Positions 17,840 to 26,638 are shown, counted from the first letter of the stretch. The stretch is 64,000 nucleotides of DNA from Mucilaginibacter sp. PAMC 26640 (GCA_001596135.1 CP014773.1:1178001-1242000); one strand, 5' to 3'. Program-made: numbers and translations. The notes: a model not told the origin generated them from the letters alone.

Positions 17840-19300
17840 ATGTACAAATCGCAGCATTTTGAAAAATATAACGTCATCAACGGCGTATGGGACGAAATGT
17901 ACAATCAAAACAGCATAGTCCGCGATCATTATCAGAAGGTAATAGCATATTTGGCGAAAGAATCGCCGGACGACTTGAATAGGAAAGAAGAGCTGGCCAG
18001 GCGTTTGTTCATGACGCAGGGCATTACCTTCACCGTTTACAATAGCGGCGAGGGTATCGAAAAGATATTTCCGTTCGATATAATACCCCGGATTATCACT
18101 TCGGCCGAATGGGCGTTCGTAGAAAAAGGTATTAAGCAACGCCTAACCGCACTCAACCTTTTCCTGAAAGATATTTACCATAACCAGTTTATTGTAAAAG
18201 ACGGCATTGTGCCGATAGATATTATCTACTCCTGCCCGCATTTCCTGCGCGAAATGTACCAGGTGGATGTGCCCTATGATGTTTATGTCCACATAGCCGG
18301 AATCGACCTGATCCGTGACCATGACGGAACTTTTTATGTGCTGGAAGATAACCTGCGCACACCATCCGGCGTAAGTTATATGCTCGAAAACCGGGAGATT
18401 ACCAAACGTTTATTTCCGGATTTATTGCCGAATTGCGGCGTCAGGAGCGTTACCGAATACCCTTCCATCCTTTATAAAAACTTGTTATCGCTATCGCCAA
18501 GGCAAATCAGTAACCCTACTATCGTGCTGCTAAGCCCCGGTATATTTAACTCTGCTTATTTTGAGCATACCACGCTGGCCCGCCTCATGGGTGTTGAGCT
18601 GGTAGAAGGTAGAGACCTCGTAGTGAACAATCACAAAGTTTACATGAAAACCACCACAGGTTTGCAGCAGGTAGATGTGATTTACCGCCGGGTGGATGAC
18701 GAGTACCTGGATCCGCTGGTATTTAATCCTAACAGTGTATTGGGTGTCGCCGGGTTGATGGGTGCTTATCGCAAAGGCAACGTGGCCATTGTAAACGCCA
18801 TTGGCAATGGTGTTGCTGACGATAAAGCTACTTATATTTATGTGCCGGAAATGATCCGGTACTACCTAAATGAGGAACCGATATTAAAGAACGTTCCAAC
18901 ACATCGCCTCTCCAATCGTGACGAGCGCGAGCACGTTTTTGAGAACATCAATAAAATGGTGGTCAAAAAAACAAATGGCAGCGGTGGTTATGGTATGTTA
19001 ATGGGACACGCCGCTACCGAAGAGGAAATAAATGAGTACAAGCTGGAGATCTTAAAAGATCCGAGGAACTTTATCGCCCAGCCAACTATCAGCCTGTCAG
19101 CAGCGCCTTGTTATATAGGAGGAGTACTGCAACCACGCAGAATAGATCTTCGCCCCTACGCCTTGTGCGGGCCCGATGGCATTGAAATTGTACCGGGTGG
19201 TTTAACACGTGTGGCACTTACCGAAGGCTCATTGGTAGTGAATAGCTCCCAAGGTGGCGGCAGCAAGGACACCTGGGTGCTGAGCCCCCCTGCTCCCTGA
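17840..19300 (+). CDS. Circularly permuted ATP-grasp protein (type 2)
   Basis: First gene of the Anbu cluster, 486 residues, belonging to the circularly permuted ATP-grasp family formerly DUF404/DUF407. Visible blocks: WDEMYNQNSIVRDHY near the start, VLEDNLRTPSGVSYMLENRE (about 172-191), LVEGRDLVV, IYRRVDDEYLDP, KTNGSGGYGMLMG and the C-terminal VNSSQGGGSKDTWVL. ATP-grasp enzymes join a carboxylate to an amine through an acyl-phosphate; Iyer and colleagues predicted that this family makes peptides or peptide tags together with alpha-E proteins. The last residues (SPPAP) come from a C-rich hairpin sequence overlapping the stop codon and look like a recent extension. Confidence 0.92.
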   Translation: MYKSQHFEKYNVINGVWDEMYNQNSIVRDHYQKVIAYLAKESPDDLNRKEELARRLFMTQGITFTVYNSGEGIEKIFPFDIIPRIITSAEWAFVEKGIKQRLTALNLFLKDIYHNQFIVKDGIVPIDIIYSCPHFLREMYQVDVPYDVYVHIAGIDLIRDHDGTFYVLEDNLRTPSGVSYMLENREITKRLFPDLLPNCGVRSVTEYPSILYKNLLSLSPRQISNPTIVLLSPGIFNSAYFEHTTLARLMGVELVEGRDLVVNNHKVYMKTTTGLQQVDVIYRRVDDEYLDPLVFNPNSVLGVAGLMGAYRKGNVAIVNAIGNGVADDKATYIYVPEMIRYYLNEEPILKNVPTHRLSNRDEREHVFENINKMVVKKTNGSGGYGMLMGHAATEEEINEYKLEILKDPRNFIAQPTISLSAAPCYIGGVLQPRRIDLRPYALCGPDGIEIVPGGLTRVALTEGSLVVNSSQGGGSKDTWVLSPPAP

Positions 19301-19312
19301 TAGGGAAGCAGG
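19289..19312 (+). repeat. Hairpin spanning the stop codon of the ATP-grasp gene
   Basis: CCTGCTCCCT and AGGGAAGCAGG can pair with one bulge across a GAT loop; the TGA stop codon (19298-19300) lies in the loop region. No T run follows, so it is not a standard terminator; it may protect the 3' end or modulate read-through into the next genes. Confidence 0.5.
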
Positions 19313-19435
19313 AATTGGATGCAAGACTGTAACAAAGGGAAAATTAAACCAGAAAATTGAACCAGAAATAAATGCAGGATATACTTACAAATATTACGCT
19401 ATCATTCCTTATTCAAGTAGTTAGTGAAACAAAGC

Positions 19436-19459
19436 GCCCCCTTCAGGGGGCTGGGGGGG
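19436..19459. repeat. C/G-rich hairpin element before the alpha-E gene
   Basis: CCCCC-TTCA-GGGGG at 19437-19450 followed by CTGGGGGGG. The same design occurs at 69-88 (CCCC-TTTA-GGGG, then TCGGGGG). It ends 5 bases before the alpha-E start codon, so the G run stands where a ribosome-binding site would be. Confidence 0.6.
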
Positions 19460-19463
19460 CCAT

Positions 19464-20399
19464 ATGTTAAGCAGGGTAGCAGCAAGTTTTTATTGGTTAA
19501 GCCGGTACATCGAACGGAGTGACGGGATCTTAAGAATGCTTAAGATCAACTATAACTCGTCCCAGGATTCTTCCGAAGGCTTTACATGGACTCCCGTGAT
19601 CCGGATTTTTTCGGGACTGGATGAAGAACTGGAAGCGAGACTGGGTAATGATAGTCGCGCGGTACTGAGGTACATGGTAACCGACAAAAGCAATCAGAAC
19701 TCTATCCTCAACATTATCACCTTCGCACGTGAAAATGCGCGAAGCGTGCAGGAGCACATACCTAAAGACCTCTGGCAGTGTTTAAACGAGTATTACCATA
19801 CCGTTAAAGACCCTAAACTGGACGAACGCCTGCAAAAAGAAGACCCTATAACCGTACTGGATGTAATCATTAAGCAGGTGATGCTTTACTATGGTACTGC
19901 AGAAATTACCATGGAACGTGGCCAGGGCCGGAGTTTTATGAATATAGGCAAGTATCTTGAACGTTCTATCCAATCTATCGATATCCTGGATATCAAATAT
20001 AAGCCTACCGACAGCAACCCAACCTTGCTTACCGATATTACTTACTGGAAGCACTTATTGCTATCTATAGGCGGGTACGAACTGTATCTTAAAACTTACC
20101 GCGACGGGCTGGAAGCCCAGAATGTTATAGAGCAGATCATCCTCAACAATGATTTCCCGCGGTCGGTGATCTATTCGGTGAATAACATTCAGCGGTATTT
20201 CGACAGGCTGAAAAACAACAGCAATGTGAACGATTACCGGGAGATTTCGTTTCAGATAGGCAAGTTGCAAAGCAGCATTAAATACAGTTCTGTAAAAAGC
20301 ATCACCAACCAGGGCCTCCACCAGTTTTTAACCCTGATAAAAGATGATTTGTATAAAATTGGCAATTCGCTAAATGAATACTACTTTGCAAATTCCTGA
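19464..20399 (+). CDS. Alpha-E domain protein
   Basis: All-helical protein of 311 residues with the family's typical opening (MLSRVAASFYWLSRYIERSD) and conserved WRH-like blocks (VTDKSNQNSILNIITFARENA, MNIGKYLERS, LLTDITYWKHLL). Alpha-E proteins are found almost always next to circularly permuted ATP-grasp and transglutaminase genes; their biochemical role is not established, and a part in the ATP-grasp ligation has been proposed. Here it follows the ATP-grasp gene after 163 bases and precedes the first transglutaminase by 30 bases. Confidence 0.92.
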   Translation: MLSRVAASFYWLSRYIERSDGILRMLKINYNSSQDSSEGFTWTPVIRIFSGLDEELEARLGNDSRAVLRYMVTDKSNQNSILNIITFARENARSVQEHIPKDLWQCLNEYYHTVKDPKLDERLQKEDPITVLDVIIKQVMLYYGTAEITMERGQGRSFMNIGKYLERSIQSIDILDIKYKPTDSNPTLLTDITYWKHLLLSIGGYELYLKTYRDGLEAQNVIEQIILNNDFPRSVIYSVNNIQRYFDRLKNNSNVNDYREISFQIGKLQSSIKYSSVKSITNQGLHQFLTLIKDDLYKIGNSLNEYYFANS

Positions 20400-20429
20400 T
20401 TAAAGAATTACACCCCTAATTGATTTCTT

Positions 20430-21407
20430 ATGCCCGAATTTAAGATCCAGCACGTTACTAAATATTCTTACGATAACTTTGTACGTGATAGCGCCAACAA
20501 GATCATTTTGTTCCCTATTGTTGACATTTATCAGGATGTTTTAAAACACGACCTGGTTATTACCGGCCACCCGCAAGTTGATACCTACATTGACTACTAT
20601 GGCAATGAAGTGGGTAGCTTTACCTATAGCGAACCGCATAATCTTTTAGTGATCAATTCCCAGGTATCCGTAAACACCCATCACCGCCCGCTGCCAACAG
20701 ATGCAGTAGATGCCCTTACCCAATGGGATGAGTTATACAGCATTAAATACATTGTGCCCTATATAGATTTTTTGAAACAAGAGTATTTTGAAGGGCTGAG
20801 TGAATTGTTCCCCATAGTGGAGGGTGAGCGTAAAACCAATGATACCCCCTACCAGGCTGCCCTAAAATTTACCGAGTATGTATATCGGAACTTTGAATAC
20901 ATAAAAGGGGTAACAACAGTAGAAACTACACTTGATGAGATCTGGGGGCTTAAAGCCGGTGTATGCCAGGATTTTGCCCATATTTTAATGGTGATGTTGC
21001 GTTTGGTTGGCATCCCGGCGCGCTATGTAAGCGGCTATATTTGCCCTAACCGCGATGGTATGCGTGGCGAAGGTGCTACCCATGCCTGGGCAGAGGCGTA
21101 TTTACCAGGTTACGGCTGGCTTGGATTAGACCCCACCAATAATTGTGTTGCCAACGAAATGCACGTACGCCTGGCAGTTGGCCGCAACTTTAGCGACTGT
21201 TCCCCGGTTAAAGGGGTGTATAAAGGTTCGGCCCGCCATATCCTGGAAGTGAAAGTATCCGTTGGTTATGAAGACAGCCATTTACCCGCAGAAAAAGATA
21301 TATTTATCGTTTCAACATTTCCAAAAGCCGAAGAAAAAACGGTGTCGAGAAACAGTTATGAACGGTACATGGAAATAATTCAGCAGCAGCAACAACAGCA
21401 GCAATAA
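20430..21407 (+). CDS. Transglutaminase-like cysteine protease, Anbu-cluster copy 1
   Basis: 325 residues. An N-terminal beta-sandwich (FKIQHVTKYSYDNFV) precedes the transglutaminase-like core (PF01841 type) with triad C179 (KAGVCQDFAH), H218 (GATHAWAEAY) and D234 (LGLDPTNN). In bacteria this fold usually acts as a peptidase or amidase rather than a cross-linker, so a role in trimming or releasing the product of the ATP-grasp enzyme is plausible. The C-terminus ends in eight glutamines encoded by mixed CAG/CAA codons (21381-21404), an odd low-complexity tail that could even be a substrate for a transglutaminase reaction. Anbu follows after 19 bases. Confidence 0.92.
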   Translation: MPEFKIQHVTKYSYDNFVRDSANKIILFPIVDIYQDVLKHDLVITGHPQVDTYIDYYGNEVGSFTYSEPHNLLVINSQVSVNTHHRPLPTDAVDALTQWDELYSIKYIVPYIDFLKQEYFEGLSELFPIVEGERKTNDTPYQAALKFTEYVYRNFEYIKGVTTVETTLDEIWGLKAGVCQDFAHILMVMLRLVGIPARYVSGYICPNRDGMRGEGATHAWAEAYLPGYGWLGLDPTNNCVANEMHVRLAVGRNFSDCSPVKGVYKGSARHILEVKVSVGYEDSHLPAEKDIFIVSTFPKAEEKTVSRNSYERYMEIIQQQQQQQQ

Positions 21408-21426
21408 GGGATTAGACTATTTTAGC

Positions 21427-22149
21427 ATGACTTACTGTTTAGGAATTAAGGTTAAGGAAGGATTGATTGCTATTGCTGATACGCGTATTACTACCGGTAC
21501 AGATATCACCATAAAGAAAAAGATCACGATTGTTCAAAAGGAACATTATTCTTTGTTTATAATGACCAGTGGTTTGCGGTCTGTGAGGGATAAAGCGATA
21601 GTTTATTTTGACGAGCTATTGGAAACTGCGGAATTTGGCAAACTTTACCAGGCTGTAAACGCTTTCGGGCAGCAAGTTAGGCGGGTAGCTGACGAGGATC
21701 GCGCTACTTTGGAGAAAACTGGTTTTAAGTTTGATCTGCATACCATTATAGGCGGCCAACTAAAAGACGACGATGAGCACAAACTTTTTTTACTGTATCC
21801 TGAAGGCAACTGGGTGGAATTAGGACTCGGCGCCCCCTTTGTAGTAATAGGCAATTCGGGGCATGGTAAGGCCATACTAAACCGGGTTCTTCACGAAGAT
21901 TCGGATATGAGGCTGGCGCTAAAAGCTGGCTTTTTATCGTTCGACAGCACCCGGGTGAGCAGTAATAATGTAGATTTCCCAATTGACGTGGCTCTTTATA
22001 AAAAGGGAACATTTGACCTGGTGGAACAACGCTATACGCAAAAAGACCTGGAAGATATTTCTGCCAAGTGGGATGAAGAACTAAGAAACGCCCTGATGAA
22101 TATCCCGGGGGAATGGATGGATAAAGCATTTAAAAAACTACCAGTATAG
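21427..22149 (+). CDS. Anbu proteasome-type peptidase
   Basis: Ntn-hydrolase of the proteasome beta fold, 240 residues. It starts MTYCLGI: after removal of Met, Thr2 becomes the N-terminal nucleophile, followed by the family pattern AIADTRITTG and a basic KKK stretch carrying the expected catalytic Lys. GNSGHGKAILNRVL and SSNNVDFPIDVALYKKG are typical of Anbu (ancestral beta subunit; also called BPH-related). Known Anbu proteins form open rings or helical assemblies without an ATPase partner, and their substrates are unknown. It lies between two transglutaminase genes, with only 4 bases to the next one. Confidence 0.93.
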   Translation: MTYCLGIKVKEGLIAIADTRITTGTDITIKKKITIVQKEHYSLFIMTSGLRSVRDKAIVYFDELLETAEFGKLYQAVNAFGQQVRRVADEDRATLEKTGFKFDLHTIIGGQLKDDDEHKLFLLYPEGNWVELGLGAPFVVIGNSGHGKAILNRVLHEDSDMRLALKAGFLSFDSTRVSSNNVDFPIDVALYKKGTFDLVEQRYTQKDLEDISAKWDEELRNALMNIPGEWMDKAFKKLPV

Positions 22150-22153
22150 CACA

Positions 22154-23002
22154 ATGAAACTTAAAGTATCGGCCGAGTTGGAATATGATGTAAAAGCTCC
22201 GAGCACCTTAATATTAAACGTACATGCACTAAGAACCGCACATCAAACTGTTATCACCGAGCAACTGGAGATATCCCCCTATGTTAAAATTGAAGAACTA
22301 AATGCCGTAAACGGTGAAAACCGTTTTATCAGGCTGGATATCCCGGATCCCGGCCTCATCAATATTAAATACGATGCACTGGTTGATAATTACTACGAGG
22401 TTAAAGATCATTCTAACGTGCTTGAGATACCGGTTGCCAAGTTTGATCCATCTGTATTGCCATACCTCAATCCCAGCCGTTATTGCCAGAGCGATAAATT
22501 ATACCGTTTAGCAAATAATACGTTCGGCCACATCCGCACCTCTTTTGAACAGGTGTTTGCTATCACAGACTGGATTTATAAAAACGTAGAATATTTAAGC
22601 GGCTTCACCAATTCCGAAACATCAGCCTACGATACCGTTACGCAGCAAGCAGGCGTATGCCGGGATTTTGCGCATTTAGGTATCGCGCTTTGCAGGGCGC
22701 TAACTATTCCGGCCCGTTACTTTACTGGTTATGCCTACCAGTTGCGCCCGCAAGATTTCCATGCCTGTTTTGAAGCTTATCTCGGTGGAGATTGGGTATT
22801 ATTTGATGCCACACGGCTTATTCCGCTGAATGGCTTGGTTAAGATTGCAACCGGCAGAGATGCTGCAGATGCCGCCATTGCCAGCATCTTCGGTGATGTT
22901 TTTTGTACCAATATAAAGGCTGCCTGCGAATATGCCGACGAAAATGCCTTTAAACCGATTTATTATACCCGAAGTATTTTTGACGGCGTTACTTATTTAT
23001 AA
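22154..23002 (+). CDS. Transglutaminase-like cysteine protease, Anbu-cluster copy 2
   Basis: 282 residues with the same architecture as the copy at 20430 but clearly diverged: N-terminal beta domain (MKLKVSAELEYDV), then triad C169 (QAGVCRDFAH), H203 (DFHACFEAY) and D218 (VLFDAT). Lacks the glutamine tail. Starts 4 bases after the Anbu stop, so it is translated from the same message. Two transglutaminases around Anbu suggest separate steps, for example one for the N- and one for the C-terminal side of the product, but that is inference. Confidence 0.92.
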   Translation: MKLKVSAELEYDVKAPSTLILNVHALRTAHQTVITEQLEISPYVKIEELNAVNGENRFIRLDIPDPGLINIKYDALVDNYYEVKDHSNVLEIPVAKFDPSVLPYLNPSRYCQSDKLYRLANNTFGHIRTSFEQVFAITDWIYKNVEYLSGFTNSETSAYDTVTQQAGVCRDFAHLGIALCRALTIPARYFTGYAYQLRPQDFHACFEAYLGGDWVLFDATRLIPLNGLVKIATGRDAADAAIASIFGDVFCTNIKAACEYADENAFKPIYYTRSIFDGVTYL

Positions 23003-23043
23003 TCGTTTACCTTAAAGCCCGACGGATTAGGTAATGGTACAAG

Positions 23044-24243
23044 TTAACCAGCGAGTTCCATTTCTACCTTCTCAATCACATCACTTAACTCTTCAGCCCG
23101 TTTACCCCAGGTATTGCCTTCTGCTATTTCTAACCGGCTCTGGCGCTTTTCTGTAGAATCGTAATTAATCTCATCCAGCAGACACTGTAAAAAGGTTTCT
23201 TTATTGTCCGTGATCTTTATCACCCCCTCAAAATCAGACAGGTCACTAAAATCAGTACTTACCACAGGGAGCCCGGCAGCAAGGTATTCGTTTATCTTCA
23301 TGGGGTATATGCCCTTTGTAAATTCGTCTTTTATAAACGGAATAATACCGGCAGAGAATTGCCTGGAATAAGCCGGCAGTAATTCAGGCGCTTTAGCACC
23401 CTCCAGTTTTACATTCTTGTGCTTTTTGAGCTCGGTTTCAGACCGCTCACTCAATATCCGCCCAACAAATGTGAATGTGGTGTCCGGCATATTTTTAAAC
23501 AAATAGGTAAGGATATCCAGGTCCAATCGGTCATCCACGCTGCCCACATATCCAATGTTTTTTTGTTGAGGGTCAACCTCAGGATTAAATCCCTGCCTGA
23601 ATAGCGAAGCCTTGACCGCATTATTTACGATATAACACCGATCGGCCGCGGCGCATTTACTGTGATAAAGGCCTTTGGAGGTTACGATAACTGCATCAAC
23701 CATTTTCATAAAGGTATCTTCTAGGCGTACGCCATGCTTGCTGAGCCAGTAAGCTGCGCCTTTAATCTCGTCGTAACAATGATAAATAAGAGTTTTTTCA
23801 TTAAACCTGCGCCCCGTTTGTACCCCCATACCAGGGTTAAAGGATACAAAATTAATTAGGTCGTGATTCATATCCAACTGCTTCAACGCCTTCCGAATGG
23901 TGCGTCTCAGGATCCAGCCGTTGTAATTCAGCATGGCATCATAAATTCTACCGGGCGGTAGAAAACTAACCGGAAAAACCAACGGAGGGGTAAGGATATA
24001 CACGGAGCCGCCTGTTTCTGGATGAATAGCGCTGATACGGGTTTTTAGCCCAAGCGCCTGTACATAGTCTACCTTGTTTTTATTGTTAACACCGGCAATA
24101 GCATCTTTATAGGTGTACGCATTTTCTACAAACAATATTTTGTTTGTAGCCGATAACACCTTCATTAGTTCAACAACAGCCTTTATGTAATTCCCGTGCC
24201 ATTCGGTTCCGCTAATGCACAGTATGTTGCGGTTAGTTAACAT
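23044..24243 (-). CDS. Glycosyltransferase family 4-type
   Basis: GT-B glycosyltransferase of 399 residues. N-terminal half begins NILCISGTEWHGNYIKA; the C-terminal nucleotide-sugar half contains IGYVGSVDDRLDLDIL, TFTFVGRI and the motif PFIKDEFTKGIYPMKINEY with the usual EYLAAGLPVVSTD. The ORF is open a further 54 codons upstream, but that part would overlap the divergent methyltransferase gene and has no family features, so the start at 24243 is chosen. The neighbour encoding a methyltransferase is divergent; both may act on surface polysaccharide. Sugar and acceptor are unknown. Confidence 0.87.
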   Translation of the reverse strand: MLTNRNILCISGTEWHGNYIKAVVELMKVLSATNKILFVENAYTYKDAIAGVNNKNKVDYVQALGLKTRISAIHPETGGSVYILTPPLVFPVSFLPPGRIYDAMLNYNGWILRRTIRKALKQLDMNHDLINFVSFNPGMGVQTGRRFNEKTLIYHCYDEIKGAAYWLSKHGVRLEDTFMKMVDAVIVTSKGLYHSKCAAADRCYIVNNAVKASLFRQGFNPEVDPQQKNIGYVGSVDDRLDLDILTYLFKNMPDTTFTFVGRILSERSETELKKHKNVKLEGAKAPELLPAYSRQFSAGIIPFIKDEFTKGIYPMKINEYLAAGLPVVSTDFSDLSDFEGVIKITDNKETFLQCLLDEINYDSTEKRQSRLEIAEGNTWGKRAEELSDVIEKVEMELAG

Positions 24244-24397
24244 GCCGGTATTTGTTTTTGCTAAACTAGTAATATTATAACAAGTTATAAGTGTATGCCT
24301 TACAATATCCTGCAAAAATCCTTTATATTTACTAAAATGATTTACCTTTAAAACGGCAACTACATCATTCTTATTTTTGATATAAAACCTACATACA

Positions 24398-25048
24398 ATG
24401 CCCACAGAACAAAAATTGTACGTACACTACGGATGCGGCCAGGCTGCACCGCCTGAATGGAAAAACTTTGATGTATCGCCTACCCTGCGCATTCAGAAAA
24501 CCCCTATTCTGGGCGCTATTTTAAAAAAAGGGCTGGGCCAGGTGTTTGATAAAAACGTACAGTATGGCGATATTACAGATGGCCTGCCTGGTATAAAAGA
24601 CGGAACGGTTGACGGTGCCTACTGCTCGCATGTGCTGGAACATATGTCTTTGGAGCACTTTAGAATAGCCTTACGCAATACCTATAAAATGCTTAAACCG
24701 GGTGGTATATTCCGGATAATTATGCCCGATTTGGAGGTTTTGGTGCGCGACTACGTAAACGACAAAGATGTTAAGCACGATCCGGAAGCATCAATAACCC
24801 TTATAAAAAGGATGATGATGGGAGTGGAAGTACGTCCGCGTAATTTTATGGCAGTTACAAAACATTTGTTTGGCTACCTGGACCACTTATGGCTTTGGGA
24901 TTGGGAATCTACAGAGAAAGAACTGCGTGATGCTGGATTTACAAATATTCGCCGCTGCGAATTCAATGATTCTGCCGACCCAATGTTTAAACTGGTTGAA
25001 AATAAAAAACGCTGGGAGTTGGTGGTGAAGTTTGAAGCAATAAAGTAG
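24398..25048 (+). CDS. SAM-dependent methyltransferase
   Basis: Class I methyltransferase of 216 residues. Motif I region VHYGCGQAAPPEWKNFD, then SHVLEHMSLEHFRIAL and MLKPGGIFRIIMPDLE (motif post I to III). The DHLWLWDWES and GFTNIRRCEF segments are common in the branch that sits in polysaccharide clusters. It is divergent from the glycosyltransferase by 154 bases, so a joint role in cell-surface glycan making is plausible but not proven. Substrate unknown. Confidence 0.85.
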   Translation: MPTEQKLYVHYGCGQAAPPEWKNFDVSPTLRIQKTPILGAILKKGLGQVFDKNVQYGDITDGLPGIKDGTVDGAYCSHVLEHMSLEHFRIALRNTYKMLKPGGIFRIIMPDLEVLVRDYVNDKDVKHDPEASITLIKRMMMGVEVRPRNFMAVTKHLFGYLDHLWLWDWESTEKELRDAGFTNIRRCEFNDSADPMFKLVENKKRWELVVKFEAIK

Positions 25049-25179
25049 TGTACGGCATATATTATTCCGTAAGCAACGAGAATTACCCTAACTATTTCAA
25101 TGGCGTTTTACGTAAATCTATAGAAACAGAGCATCTTAACCTCGCAATGCTGGAGGTATCAGTGAGTTCGCGCGAATAA
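25048..25179 (+). CDS. Short GTG-start ORF, possible remnant
   Basis: A 43-residue frame whose GTG overlaps the last base of the methyltransferase stop (TAGTG). The sequence (YGIYYSVSNENYPNYFNG...) has normal composition but no family I recognise. It could be a translationally coupled small protein, a decayed gene end, or nothing. Confidence 0.2.
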   Translation: MYGIYYSVSNENYPNYFNGVLRKSIETEHLNLAMLEVSVSSRE

Positions 25180-25260
25180 ATAAATTATAAGATTTCATCC
25201 ATTGTTGCTAATATTACCGTTAAGTATTGTAGGCAGTAAACAACATAATATCGGCAGCAG

Positions 25261-26052
25261 ATGAAAAAATACGGACTGATCGGCTTTCCCCTTTCACACT
25301 CGTTTTCTAAAAAATATTTCACAGAAAAGTTCACGGCAGAAAAAATAACCGACACGGAATATGAGCTTTATCCGTTGGAGGATGTTAAAGATTTGCCCGC
25401 CTTATTGCATCAGCACCCGGGTCTGTGCGGGCTTAATGTAACTATTCCACACAAGGTGAATGTGATGAAATATCTTGACTGGATAGAGCACGATGCTAAA
25501 AATGCAGGTGCTGTAAACTGCATCAAAGTGATTTCGGAGAGCCCTGTTTCAGCAGCATTTTCAGGCGAAGTAGGTATTGCCGGGCACGATTTCAGGCTTG
25601 AAGGGTACAATACTGACCTCTACGGTTTTGAACAATCGTTAACGCCACTATTGAGTAGATACCATGATAAGGCATTGATACTGGGTGATGGCGGCGCGGC
25701 CAAAGCCGTAAAATGTGTATTAGAGAATAAGGGAATAGATCATATATCTGTAACGCGCAAACCAGGGCGTGGCAGTATTCTCTTTAGCGATCTGACTGAA
25801 AAACACATTAGAGATTACAAACTTATTATTAATACCACACCGCTCGGCACTTTCCCTAATGAAGATGAATGCCCGCCGATCCCGTATGAAGCAATAACCA
25901 GCGATCACCTGTTATTTGACCTTGTTTACAATCCGCCGCAGACGCTTTTCTTACAAAAAGGGGCCGAGCGCCGGGCAACCACTAAAAATGGATATGAAAT
26001 GTTAGTTTTGCAAGCCGAAAAGGCCTGGGAAATCTGGAACTCAAAAGAATAA
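25261..26052 (+). CDS. aroE: Shikimate dehydrogenase
   Basis: NADP-dependent reduction of 3-dehydroshikimate to shikimate in aromatic amino acid synthesis. 263 residues, a normal AroE length. Substrate domain: LIGFPLSHSFSKKYF with the SxS signature, NVTIPHKVNVM with catalytic Lys, and the EGYNTDLYG Asp. Cofactor domain: ALILGDGGAAKAVK (GxGGxxxA) and NTTPLGTFP. The downstream gldD starts 4 bases after the stop, so the two are translated together. Confidence 0.95.
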   Translation: MKKYGLIGFPLSHSFSKKYFTEKFTAEKITDTEYELYPLEDVKDLPALLHQHPGLCGLNVTIPHKVNVMKYLDWIEHDAKNAGAVNCIKVISESPVSAAFSGEVGIAGHDFRLEGYNTDLYGFEQSLTPLLSRYHDKALILGDGGAAKAVKCVLENKGIDHISVTRKPGRGSILFSDLTEKHIRDYKLIINTTPLGTFPNEDECPPIPYEAITSDHLLFDLVYNPPQTLFLQKGAERRATTKNGYEMLVLQAEKAWEIWNSKE

Positions 26053-26056
26053 CAAT

Positions 26057-26632
26057 TTGAAATTTTTAGCTCTTTTTATTGCTGTACTATTCATTGCATC
26101 CTGCGGTGGCTCAAACGACTACTCGCCAAAACCACGGGGATTTTTCCGCATTGTATACCCTAAAAAAGAATACCAAACCTACCAGGAGGGCTGCCCGTTT
26201 ACTTTTGAATATCCAAAATATGGAAAAATAGAACCGGATAAATCGCATGGTGCAAAGCCTTGTTGGCAAAACATTCAGTTCGATCAATTCAACGCTACCC
26301 TCCATTTAAGCTATCAACAGATCCATTCTAAAGCAGAATTTAATGAGCTGATAGAGGATGCCCATAAGCTTAGCTTTAAGCATACGGTTAAGGCCACATC
26401 AATTGATGAAGGAATAATTGCTTACCCGGCAAAAAAGGTATATGGTATTTATTACACTATAGACGGCAATGCCGCCTCATCGGCGCAATACTTTTTAACC
26501 GATAGTACGCAACACTATCTGCGCTGCGCACTTTATTTCAATTCCGAACCTCGTTTAGATTCTATCCAACCGGTGTTAAACTTCCTCAAAAAAGATGTTG
26601 ATGTGATGATCAAAACTTTTCAATGGAAGTAA
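26057..26632 (+). CDS. gldD: Gliding motility lipoprotein GldD
   Basis: 191-residue lipoprotein (lipobox FIASC) with the full GldD pattern: PRGFFRIVYPKKEYQ, CPFTFEYPKYG, CWQNIQFDQFNATLHLSY, KATSIDEGIIAYPAKKVYGIYY and the C-terminal FLKKDVDVMIKTFQW. GldD is needed for gliding and type IX secretion in Flavobacterium; many non-gliding Sphingobacteriaceae retain it, so motility cannot be concluded from this gene alone. The start is a TTG (26057), since no ATG fits before the signal peptide. It follows aroE in the same transcript and converges on the GH43 gene. Confidence 0.95.
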   Translation: MKFLALFIAVLFIASCGGSNDYSPKPRGFFRIVYPKKEYQTYQEGCPFTFEYPKYGKIEPDKSHGAKPCWQNIQFDQFNATLHLSYQQIHSKAEFNELIEDAHKLSFKHTVKATSIDEGIIAYPAKKVYGIYYTIDGNAASSAQYFLTDSTQHYLRCALYFNSEPRLDSIQPVLNFLKKDVDVMIKTFQWK

Positions 26633-26638
26633 GCTTCA

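Noticed and set aside
24244..24405. 54-codon N-terminal extension of the glycosyltransferase frame
   Set aside because: It would overlap the divergent methyltransferase gene and has no family similarity; the family start is at 24243.
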